Source of the DNA: Acrasis kona
Taxonomy: Eukaryota > Heterolobosea > Eutetramitea > Acrasida > Acrasidae
Length of the DNA: 41,445 nucleotides
Reading direction: 5' to 3'
NCBI GenBank assembly: GCA_026419775.2
Contig: JAOPGA020000002.1
Span: forward strand, 1-41,445
Shown: positions 30,712 through 38,479 of the stretch, in pieces
Layout of the letters: each line of letters starts with the position of its first letter
Position numbering within the stretch: the first letter of the stretch is position 1
The notes under the pieces: model-generated
What the model was told of the DNA's origin: nothing
What the model saw: only the letters and a program-made list of their open reading frames with translations
Database searches by the model: none
Translations under genes and position numbers: made by a program

Positions 30712-32088
30712 ATGAGCGAGATAACTGCTTCGTTTACAGAATCTCCAGAAGGGTTCATATACGTGGCTCTAACGAAATCTCCACCTCCAATAGATGAACA
30801 ACACATAGATGAGCAGGATGACGAAATAGAGATTGTTTTGAATTGCGAGGATAATAATTCAGATAGAACAAAGCTTCTCGAGCTGAGCCGCGATGAAGTT
30901 TCACAAATACTCCAGTACGCTGATTTAAGAACATTATCTCGTCTACAAGAGACATGCCAAGTTTTGAACGAATTAGCATCAGATACCGACTTGTACAAAA
31001 ATTCAATTTCCAGATTAGAGTGCTCCATCGACCTTGCCTATAGTCAAAAATTATTTGATGCATTCACAAACGGAATTGAAGAGGAATCAGAGACAATGAA
31101 ACAGCTCTTAGAACACAACCATAAAGTACCGCACAGAACAAAGTACGCAGTGGAAGCAAAGCAAAACACTTTAGCAAACATCAAGAGGAGAATTGCAAGG
31201 AACAATAATATACAAGATTATGATGATGATGAAATGGACCACGAGGGTAATATGTGGAAAGCTCTTTCATTTTTTTTGGGTCTTGGTGTTCTTATATCTT
31301 CTATTTTGACTCCTCTATATCTAGATGGGTATATTCCGAAAAGACCACATTATTGGTTAATTCCATTCTCTCCTTCCCTCTTTTTAATTCCGTTTTACAT
31401 CATTTGTATGGTGTGGTCAATGTCTAAGAACAAGTATTATCCTGCCATTACAAGAAGTCAACTAAAAAAAGAAGCTTATGAGATTAGTTGGAAACTTTTA
31501 TGTGGAAGCGTGTGTGTTTGGTTGTTGTGGATACAAATCGCTGTTATTATCAAGATGACTACTAATGTATTGTGGACTTATTTAATGATTCCAACCTATG
31601 TTTTGATCTTTTTTAATTTTAGTGGTGTGTATCCAAGACTTGTAAAAGAAATGGAACAGAAATCATCTCCAATGTTTTTAATCTATGTTTTATTGACTAA
31701 TGCTATTTTGTTGTGTGCTGGTATTGGTTTGATTTCGGCTGCAAATGATCAGCTGTTCACTGCACAATACAGTCTTCTGCTTCTGCCATTTCATTTTATC
31801 CTGGTTAACTGTCACATTTGTGTTTTTTTTCTTCAATGTGTTCTATCGGAAGATTCATTCAATTTTTGTACTTTTATTCTTCAATTCTGTTTATCTCAAA
31901 TTGGTCTGCTTTTCCTTACAACACCTGTGTTTTCATCTGTTTTATTGGTTGGATTAAAATTGGATGGGATTAATCTGCCGTTTGTCGCATCTATGTCTCC
32001 ATTTTTCGGAGCGTTGTTTGTTTACATGATCATGGTATCGGGTGCATTATTAGTTGTTCAATGCTGTTGTGAATGTGACGATGATTGA
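30712..32088 (+). CDS. F-box-like domain fused to a multi-pass membrane domain
   Basis: A single exon of 458 residues. An acidic N-terminus is followed by an F-box-like segment at about residues 55-97 (LLELSRDEVSQILQYADLRTLSRLQETCQVLNELA, then DTDLYKN), which normally binds SKP1 in SCF ubiquitin ligases. A charged linker (100-180) leads to about eight TM segments (from ALSFFLGLGVLISSILTPLYL to FFGALFVYMIMVSGALLVV), ending in a Cys-rich CCCECDDD tail. The TM domain is similar in style (Trp/Phe/Pro-rich, short loops) to the polytopic protein at 18966-20395 and could be TMEM185-like. A membrane-tethered substrate receptor is inferred. The two-part architecture is unusual but the reading frame is uninterrupted. 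Confidence 0.65.
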   Translation: MSEITASFTESPEGFIYVALTKSPPPIDEQHIDEQDDEIEIVLNCEDNNSDRTKLLELSRDEVSQILQYADLRTLSRLQETCQVLNELASDTDLYKNSISRLECSIDLAYSQKLFDAFTNGIEEESETMKQLLEHNHKVPHRTKYAVEAKQNTLANIKRRIARNNNIQDYDDDEMDHEGNMWKALSFFLGLGVLISSILTPLYLDGYIPKRPHYWLIPFSPSLFLIPFYIICMVWSMSKNKYYPAITRSQLKKEAYEISWKLLCGSVCVWLLWIQIAVIIKMTTNVLWTYLMIPTYVLIFFNFSGVYPRLVKEMEQKSSPMFLIYVLLTNAILLCAGIGLISAANDQLFTAQYSLLLLPFHFILVNCHICVFFLQCVLSEDSFNFCTFILQFCLSQIGLLFLTTPVFSSVLLVGLKLDGINLPFVASMSPFFGALFVYMIMVSGALLVVQCCCECDDD

Positions 32089-32176
32089 ACAACAATATTG
32101 TTTATAAAGTGTTGTTGGAAGTAGAAACTAACAAATAAAATTATATTGCTAAAATACCTGACTTTTGAAACGTGTT

Positions 32177-33772
32177 TTATTTCATCATTGGGAACAACAG
32201 AACATCTCTAATATTCTGTTGACCACTGATCATCATGACCAATCGATCAATACCACATCCCCACCCGCCAGTTGGTGGCAAACCCAACTCTAAGGCTTTG
32301 CAGAATCCTTCATCACTGCTCTGTGCTTCAATATCTCCCTTGTTCTTTTGCTCTTGTTGTTGTGCAAATCTTCTCCTCTGCTCTCTTGGGTCATTCAACT
32401 CGGTGTAAGCATTGCACAACTCTTTTCCGTTTACAAAAAGTTCGAATCTTTCGGTAATAAATGGATCGCTCTCCTTCTGTCTTGCAAGAGGAGATAGTTC
32501 AACAGGATAATCAACAATAAAAGTCGGTTGGATACAATTAGGCTCCACAAGAGCACCCAACAACTTATCAATCAAATACGCAAAAGTAAAAGTATGGGAA
32601 GCACTTTCGTCGACCCTTATATTGTATTCTTTACATAAATTAAATAAAACCTCAACACATTCCTTATCATTTGGCTTTGGTAATGTTCTTTTCACGACAT
32701 CTTCGATACCTTTCACATAAGAGATTCTTTTAAATTCAGGTTCAAAGTCTATTCCGTTTATTTGCATGCTTCCATCAGGAGAACATTGCTTACATACAAA
32801 TCTCATAAAGTCTTGCGTCATGTTCATCATATCTTCGTAGTTAGCATAGGCCTCATAACTCTCACAAGAAGTAAATTCTGGATTGTGTGTAGCATCAACT
32901 CCTTCATTCCTAAATACTTTTCCCAGTTCATAAACGCGCTCCATTCCTCCAATCACTAATTGTTTCAAGTATAATTCTGGTGCGATCCTCAATTCAAGGT
33001 CAAGACTCATGGCATTGAGTTTAGTTTTGAATGGACGTGCATTGGCTCCACCGGATAAAACGTTTAGGACTGGCGTTTCCACTTCGCAATAGTTGCGTTC
33101 GTTAAAAAATGTTCGAACTGCGTTCATTACTTTGGACCGTATTTGGAACACTTTAACAATGTCTTGGTTGACAAGCATGTCAAGGGAGCGATTTCTGAAA
33201 CGAATCTCTGGTTCTGTTAGCTCTAGTGGCAACTGATGCATGCAAGGCGAAAGTAGTTGAATTGATGTAGGAATGATGCTGAGTTCCCCTGTGCTAGTTT
33301 TGGTTGGTATTCCAGTTACTCCAATAATGTCCCCTTTTTTAATGAGCTTGGTAATTTGTTTGAACTCTTGTAAGTCGCTGAATTCTTTTTTTATGGACAT
33401 GATTTGAACTGCGAAGGCTCTTGTTCCATCAACGATGGTGTAGAACACTAGATTACTTCCGCTGGTTCTACAACTTGTTACTCTTCCAGATAAAGTGTAC
33501 GAGCAGTCTGTCTTTCGCTCATTTAATTCGAGAGTATTGGAGTACTTTTGTATAAAATCGGATATCGATATAGAGGGCTTCCAAGGTGTGTGATAAATTT
33601 TACCGCCCGCGTTCTCGTATTCAGTAAGATCTTGTTGTCTTTTCGCCAAATAAGCGTCGTTTGAACTCATGTTGCTTGCTGAAGATTGAAATCTCTTTGG
33701 AGCAGTGATGACACCATGTTTGGGGAACCGAGTGATTGCCAGCGTTCTGGCTGTTAAAATAGTCTTCAACAT
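32177..33772 (-). CDS. Lysyl-tRNA synthetase, class II, probably dual-targeted
   Basis: A single exon. The chosen start is the Met at 33772; an upstream in-frame ATG at 33799 would overlap the neighbouring gene's start. From 33772 the product is 531 residues. The first 34 residues (MLKTILTARTLAITRFPKHG...APKRFQSSASN) are basic and hydroxylated, like a mitochondrial presequence; a second ATG at 33670 would give a cytosolic form lacking it. An OB-fold anticodon-binding domain (YTLSGRVTSCR...DGT) is followed by class II motifs: motif 1 (ETPVL), motif 2 (FRNEGVDATHNPEFTSCESYEAY) and motif 3 (GWGCGIDRLVMM...VLLFP). It charges tRNA-Lys. Divergent with ORC1, 21 bp between start codons. Confidence 0.93.
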   Translation of the reverse strand: MLKTILTARTLAITRFPKHGVITAPKRFQSSASNMSSNDAYLAKRQQDLTEYENAGGKIYHTPWKPSISISDFIQKYSNTLELNERKTDCSYTLSGRVTSCRTSGSNLVFYTIVDGTRAFAVQIMSIKKEFSDLQEFKQITKLIKKGDIIGVTGIPTKTSTGELSIIPTSIQLLSPCMHQLPLELTEPEIRFRNRSLDMLVNQDIVKVFQIRSKVMNAVRTFFNERNYCEVETPVLNVLSGGANARPFKTKLNAMSLDLELRIAPELYLKQLVIGGMERVYELGKVFRNEGVDATHNPEFTSCESYEAYANYEDMMNMTQDFMRFVCKQCSPDGSMQINGIDFEPEFKRISYVKGIEDVVKRTLPKPNDKECVEVLFNLCKEYNIRVDESASHTFTFAYLIDKLLGALVEPNCIQPTFIVDYPVELSPLARQKESDPFITERFELFVNGKELCNAYTELNDPREQRRRFAQQQEQKNKGDIEAQSSDEGFCKALELGLPPTGGWGCGIDRLVMMISGQQNIRDVLLFPMMK

Positions 33773-33793
33773 GTTGGTTGAAGAAAAAAATTC
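33773..33793. promoter_or_regulatory. 21-bp divergent start-to-start region (LysRS / ORC1)
   Basis: Only 21 bp separate the ATG of LysRS (33772) from the ATG of the ORC1-like gene (33794). Promoter elements and 5' UTRs for both genes must therefore lie within the coding sequence of the other gene, or transcription starts at the ATG. Confidence 0.5.
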
Positions 33794-35035
33794 ATGCAAA
33801 CCAACTCACCAGATGTTTCGACGGCAGAGGATGATTTAATATCACTCTCAGGTGAGGATGATTCGGATGATGCAATGGACACAGATCGGGAAGATATCAA
33901 TACCAATGTAAAGAAACTTCGATCTCAACTTGCATTGAGCTCAAGACCAGAAACATTACCATGTCGCGAGGATCAAATTACCGAAATATATACAACAATA
34001 TCAAGAGCAATAAAAGAGCAATCTTCAGCAACTATGTACATAGCAGGTGAACCAGGAACAGGGAAAACGGCAAGTGTAACAAAAGCGGTCAATCAAGTTA
34101 TTAAAGAGTTGGGTGGCAAGAATATCAATTATGTTTTTATTAATGCAATGAAGTTGTCAACGCCTGCAAATGCGTTCACTATTGTTTATGATGTAATTCA
34201 ACCACAAAAAAAAAATAAAGCAAAGAAAAAAGATCACCGGCGCAGGCTTGGTGAACACTTTCAAAAAGCAGGATCAAAAAAATATACTTTAATTGTAATT
34301 GATGAACTTGATTTTATGGTAACCAGAGGCCAACAAGAGATTTATGATTTTTTTAATTGGCCACAAATTCCAAATTCTCGTGTTGCTGTTGTTGGTATTG
34401 CCAACACTGTAAGTCTTCCTGAAAATCTAATGCCCAAAATAGCCAACCGCTTTGAAAATACTGGCCGTATTGTGTTTAATCCATACCGAAAAGATGAAAT
34501 TGTTGCAATTCTTAATGACCGTGTGAAATCTTTAGAAAATCTATCTCCTGCTGCAATCGAACTGTGTGCCCATAAAGTAGCGAGCAGTACTGGAGATATT
34601 AGGCGAGGTCTAGATATATGTCGTAGAGCTGTTGAAATCGCTGGTAACACAGTCGTCGGTCCTAATCACATCATGACTGCCTATGATGACTTGTACTTGT
34701 CTTCTTCCTATCCTTTGCAAAAATTAAGTGTGTATCATAAGTTATTCTTGTTGAGCTGTGTGAGGGAGCAACAGGCAAAGCAAGATAATGATTTGTTGTT
34801 TGAGGTTGTTGTGGCAAGAATGCAAACGGAGATGAGGAGGGTTGGGGAGGAATGTCTTCCTTATCTGGTAATAAAGGAAGTATTAAGTTTGTGTGAAAGT
34901 TTGGAGGCAATGCAAATTGTTTCGGTGAGAAGAGTGGAGAATGAACGTTTCTCAATTATAAGATTGAATAAGGACAAGGACTTGATTTGTGACATTATGA
35001 AATCAGACATGGAAATGAATAACTTCTTTGAATGA
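33794..35035 (+). CDS. ORC1/Cdc6-type replication initiator ATPase, BAH-less
   Basis: A single exon of 413 residues. An acidic, disordered N-terminus (1-40) precedes an AAA+ domain: Walker A GEPGTGKT (85-92), Walker B with DELD (170-173; LIVIDELDFMVTRGQ, as in ORC1), sensor 1 in GIANT (about 201-205), and sensor 2 in GDIRRGLDICRRAVE (267-281). A lid and winged-helix domain follow (LLSCVRE...VRRVENERFSIIRL). The ELDFMVTR-QxxIYxFFxWP pattern favours ORC1 over Cdc6. Yeast and animal ORC1 have an N-terminal BAH domain; none is present, and the upstream space is filled by LysRS, so it is truly short, closer to archaeal Orc1/Cdc6 in length. Function: origin binding and MCM loading in the nucleus. 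A Lys-rich insert (138-150) lies after the Walker A domain strand. Confidence 0.85.
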   Translation: MQTNSPDVSTAEDDLISLSGEDDSDDAMDTDREDINTNVKKLRSQLALSSRPETLPCREDQITEIYTTISRAIKEQSSATMYIAGEPGTGKTASVTKAVNQVIKELGGKNINYVFINAMKLSTPANAFTIVYDVIQPQKKNKAKKKDHRRRLGEHFQKAGSKKYTLIVIDELDFMVTRGQQEIYDFFNWPQIPNSRVAVVGIANTVSLPENLMPKIANRFENTGRIVFNPYRKDEIVAILNDRVKSLENLSPAAIELCAHKVASSTGDIRRGLDICRRAVEIAGNTVVGPNHIMTAYDDLYLSSSYPLQKLSVYHKLFLLSCVREQQAKQDNDLLFEVVVARMQTEMRRVGEECLPYLVIKEVLSLCESLEAMQIVSVRRVENERFSIIRLNKDKDLICDIMKSDMEMNNFFE

Positions 35036-35131
35036 TGTTTTTATAAAGTATCAAAACGTTGTTTCAAATGATTTGAGTATTTTATTGACAATATGTACAT
35101 ACGTACGTCTTTGGTGTTGATGATATGACAT

Positions 35132-35503
35132 CACGCACGACTCATCTTGGATGTCGTTGCTCGATTGGCGGGTAAGGAGTTTCATTATCGGGATGAACTC
35201 CAAATCTCTTGTTCGTTAGAAAGAAAGCTACTGGACACTCGCCCAATGGAGAATCATTATAATTTACGGTGGAAGATCTTATTCCCAGCTTTCCTTTTTG
35301 TATTTAGCCTGAGTTGTAGTGACGTCTTTTAGGACTTGTCGGAAGGGGGTTATTCCGCCAGATTGGAAAAATTGAAAGCTTTAGAAACAAAAATAGAGAA
35401 TAAGGATAAATTTGCTGTTTTAACGGCAGACACCTCTTTGATTTATATTGTTAGTAGTGAAGTTGCGCACGTATACAACAAGGATGTGCTTCAACTAGTC
35501 TAG
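35132..35503 (+). pseudogene. Coding-like fragment without a clear start
   Basis: Frame 35132-35332 is open (TGA at 35126-35128 is the last upstream stop) and is followed by the same frame at 35333-35503 after a TAG. A 33-nt interval, 35300-35332 (GTATTT...TTTTAG), could be an intron and would join the parts in frame. The last part reads DLSEGGYSARLEKLKALET... then DKFAVLTADTSLIYIVSSEVAHVY, which is protein-like. An upstream 48-nt interval (35172-35219) also has GT...AG ends. No ATG lies in this frame, so it could be a truncated gene, a gene with an unseen first exon, or chance. The ATG at 35151 opens another frame (MSLLDWR) that does not connect with the last part. Confidence 0.35.
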
Positions 35504-35775
35504 AGTGGCTGACATAATGTATTGTAGTTAAATTAATTTTGAAAAAAATATATATTTAAATCATTTTATTCGATATAAAAGGGTATAGTCATCTAATCAG
35601 ATTTAAGGGTTCAATGATAAATGAGCATCTGTAGCGGATTAGGAAAAGAAAATCGTGTTTAGATTAAAGTTTGGTAGGGTTGCGCCATCTTTGGATAGGC
35701 TTACTTATTTGTTGGACTAAAAATGCAGGTATTATTCCTGACCACTGCTCCATCAACAGCATTTAAACAAAAAAT

Positions 35776-36330
35776 ATGGTGCAACAAGTAGAAGACAACA
35801 GCTCAAAAGCCAGTATATCAAACTTGAATATGGCATATGATGAGAACTCCTCCAGTAATAGTAGCAGTTCTGACTCGGATGAGTCACAAAGGAACAAGAA
35901 ATCATCTGTGAAAGGAATAAGTAAGCCAAAGAGCGGTCGTAAAGTGAAAATCACAAAGGTAACCCTAAACACTTCTAATTCAAGTTTACTGACACTATTT
36001 AAAGGAAGTGCTTCAAGACTATTATTGTTACCCTCAAGTCGAGGCAGCCAAACTTCTTGGTGTGTCCCTTTCCACTTTAAAAAGGTAAGAAATAGGGCGT
36101 ACATATTGTTAATTCTTGTTAGAAAGTTTTATGAACTGAAAATCGGGAGATGGCCGCATTACGAGGCTAGAATTAAGGAGAGGAAAAGGTCTTTAACATA
36201 CATCCTTAACGCTAATGAGTCTAATAACCCAAAAAGACTCGATTATCGGACACTTGCTGTTCTTAATGAGGCATTTGCTGATTGTACAAAACCAATCAGA
36301 AGTTATTCTCTAAATGAATCCTGTATATAA
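35776..36330 (+). CDS. RWP-RK-domain transcription factor (small, divergent motif)
   Basis: Three exons, 35776-35958, 36005-36084 and 36123-36330; introns of 46 and 38 nt, the first with an ACTGAC branch-like sequence near its 3' end. The product is 156 residues. After an acidic Ser-rich N-terminus and a basic stretch, splicing gives a near-complete RWP-RK domain at about residues 58-103: KITKEVLQDYY...PQVEAAKLLGVSLSTLKRKFYELKIGRWPHYE. In the usual motif RWPxRK follows; here it is RWPHYEARIKERKR, so the signature Arg-Lys pair is displaced. The unspliced ORF would read in the wrong frames and hide the domain. RWP-RK proteins bind DNA and control nitrogen response and gametogenesis in plants and algae, and occur in amoebae. 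Target genes here are unknown. Confidence 0.78.
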   Translation: MVQQVEDNSSKASISNLNMAYDENSSSNSSSSDSDESQRNKKSSVKGISKPKSGRKVKITKVTLNTSNSSLLTLFKGSASRLLLLPSSRGSQTSWCVPFHFKKVRNRAYILLILVRKFYELKIGRWPHYEARIKERKRSLTYILNANESNNPKRLDYRTLAVLNEAFADCTKPIRSYSLNESCI

Positions 36331-36425
36331 TTTAAATAAATCTGTACTCTAGTTTCAACAATAAACATTTAATGTTTCAGTTAATCATTTTATTTACAAT
36401 ATGTTCTGTAATTTGCGTTTCCATC

Positions 36426-36620
36426 TTAGAAGAGGATGTATGCAACAACCATCAAGAGAGGAATAGTAAAACCAACGTATTTTCCTGCAGCACTATTTGA
36501 AACTCTTTGTGCGCTTCTGTTCTCCAAATCCCTCTCGTTGTTTCCTTCAGCCATAACACTGGTCAATAATGTAAAAGCCACAATAAAGACGAGTAAAGTG
36601 AGTAGAATGCTCTTGTTCAT
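36426..36620 (-). CDS. Tiny secreted peptide with signal and GPI-type tail
   Basis: 64 residues in one exon. The N-terminus (MNKSILLTLLVFIVAFTLLTSVMA) is a signal peptide with an AxA-like cleavage site near residue 24. The C-terminus (YVGFTIPLLMVVAYILF) is hydrophobic after a small-residue NSAAG site, as in GPI-anchor signals. That would leave a mature peptide of about 20 residues ([19 protein letters not shown]), similar in layout to plant arabinogalactan peptides. Alternatively both hydrophobic parts are TM helices. It converges on the RWP-RK gene (95 bp between stops). Function unknown. Confidence 0.55.
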   Translation of the reverse strand: MNKSILLTLLVFIVAFTLLTSVMAEGNNERDLENRSAQRVSNSAAGKYVGFTIPLLMVVAYILF

Positions 36621-37114
36621 TTTTGTTTTAATGTTGATTGACCAACCGATCTATCGTTTTTTTTACAAAAGATAACGAAGAGAGCAAAAATGTCCGCACG
36701 TTTAAAAGTTCGAAGATTCACACTAGAAGCACTCTAACTACCAAAATCACGCCCCCATCGAACAGAATAAAAACTTTCAGAAACATTCACGTACCATAAA
36801 TAATGCAATATCAGCGAAGCTTATTGACAGAATTTTTGCAGCAGCATCTAAAAAAATGTAACTTCAGGCATAACATTAAATCCATCATGATGACTTTGCA
36901 TTATAACCGATGGCTGCCGATTGCTTGGAGCAGAATTATAATGTTATGGCGCCATAATATCTAAAGAAAGGATTGTGAGGTATTCAATTCCATCATTTCT
37001 GTTAATGGTTGTTCGATATTGTTGACAAGCTCAGCAGATGAAGTCAAATGACATGATGCGAACAATCACGCAGCTTTACTGATGCTTTAAGCAACTGTTC
37101 CTTTTATTTGATAG
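36621..37114. other. Intergenic region, possibly holding first exons of the next gene
   Basis: About 490 bp. No convincing full exon was seen. An acceptor-like TTTTATTTGATAG ends at 37114, just before a coding-like segment, so an upstream exon of the following gene is likely here but could not be placed; one short frame near 36886-36957 begins with ATG but has no recognisable content. Confidence 0.4.
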
Positions 37115-38398
37115 CTTCGTATTGGAGTAGTCCATGATGGAAGGCCCAGACAAGTCTTCAAGGATGATATATTACACAAAGAAGAAGAATTTCCTAGTTT
37201 TGTTTGTGTGATGGTTAGTTATCACATGTTGTTTCATTGTTGTTACACAAGATGTTTTATAAAGGATCTTTTATAAATAAGGTTCACAAAGAGTTGATTT
37301 TGAATTAATTAGAGACCTTGATGATGTTGGCACCATAAAAGGACTTTTAAATGCTGTTAAGCTTCTCAATAGGCATGGTGAGCGTGTAGTAACACCAGAA
37401 AATTGGGGTGAACAGAGGGCCGACCATCTTTGTCTTGTAATATTTCAAAAAGAATTTTTACAAGATGTAGCACGTTTAAACGTTGAGGTCATTGGTAGTG
37501 ACTCATGGTTTAAAAGTAATATTCCACATCATCGTCGCCCTTCAACGATTTTGTTACATCATCGTCACTCTTCAACAACTTCGATTGGTGTTTGGGACAT
37601 TGGGTCCCAAAAATTGGTAATAGAATGTCAGAGGAGAACTTGGAGTGGATTAATAAAATAATTGATTCGCGTGGTATGGCATTCATGGACTCCAATCCAT
37701 TAAACCCTAATATCTGGAATCTCCCTCACCTTTACGAAAATATTGTTGTAGCCAACCAAGATGAAGATGAAAACGTTGAAAGGCCAACGGTAGAAGTCGT
37801 ACCTCGCACTAACCATTTGAGTGGTAGTGGCTTACAAGAAGGAGATTTTTGTATATCATGGCTGCCATCACCACCATTTTTTGAAGTTTGTCAAGTAATA
37901 AAAATTAACGGCCCAACAATTGAGGTGAAACCTTCCGCAATGGCTATTTCAGAAGATGACAACCCATATACATTAACTTGGAGCCGTAAAAAGAAAAACC
38001 CAACAACCAAGACAATTCAAACGTTGGATGTATTAATCGAGAGGATAACACTGAGAAAGAACAACAAGAAGATTGATAAGCGCTGTTTAAAAAACATTCA
38101 AAATAAAATTGATGAACGTAAGCGCTTCAGACAAACACAATTGATGGCATCCGTACTTGAAATTTATGATATTGATGATATGGAGGATCCAGAATATATT
38201 CAAACCGATAATGAGGGTCTTTTAGGTGAGGAAAACACCGCTCCATCAACAAGGTCCACAAGGCAGGAAGAATTGTACGGTGAAATGGAGTATGACCAAG
38301 ACTCGGATGGTGATGCCATTGAGGAGGACTGGTCAGATAGTGATGAGGCATCAGAATCGGATGATGAAGATATTTTTGACACACTCCTACTTCAATAA
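37115..38398 (+). CDS. Unrecognised multi-exon gene with acidic tail; 5' end unresolved, possibly decaying or TE-derived
   Basis: The clear open part is 37632-38398. Upstream, two more coding-like segments fit by frame: about 37115-37217 and 37282-37515, using introns of about 64 nt (37218-37281) and 116 nt (37516-37631). The second junction gives SDSWFKK-ENLEWINK and its intron holds a 30-bp imperfect tandem duplication (37526-37585). Introns are longer than the 35-47 nt usual here. The protein has VTPENWGEQRADHLCLVIFQ, a possible small beta-barrel (LQEGDFCISWLPSPPFFEVCQVIKI), a basic helical region, and an acidic Ser-rich tail (EDWSDSDEASESDDED). No family recognised. It may be a domesticated or degenerate transposon protein, which is inference. 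The TAA stop overlaps an AATAAA signal. Confidence 0.45.
37526..37585 (+). repeat. 30-bp imperfect tandem duplication in a putative intron
   Basis: Two units of 30 bp start with ACATCATCGTC and share about 22 bases. They sit inside the proposed 116-nt intron and may explain its unusual length. Confidence 0.6.
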
Positions 38399-38479
38399 AT
38401 TTTTGTTTTTATCAAAAGGGTCGATTTTTCAAGTTTGGTCCGAATGCTTTTCATTCAAATAATCAAGTAGGTTCCGTTT

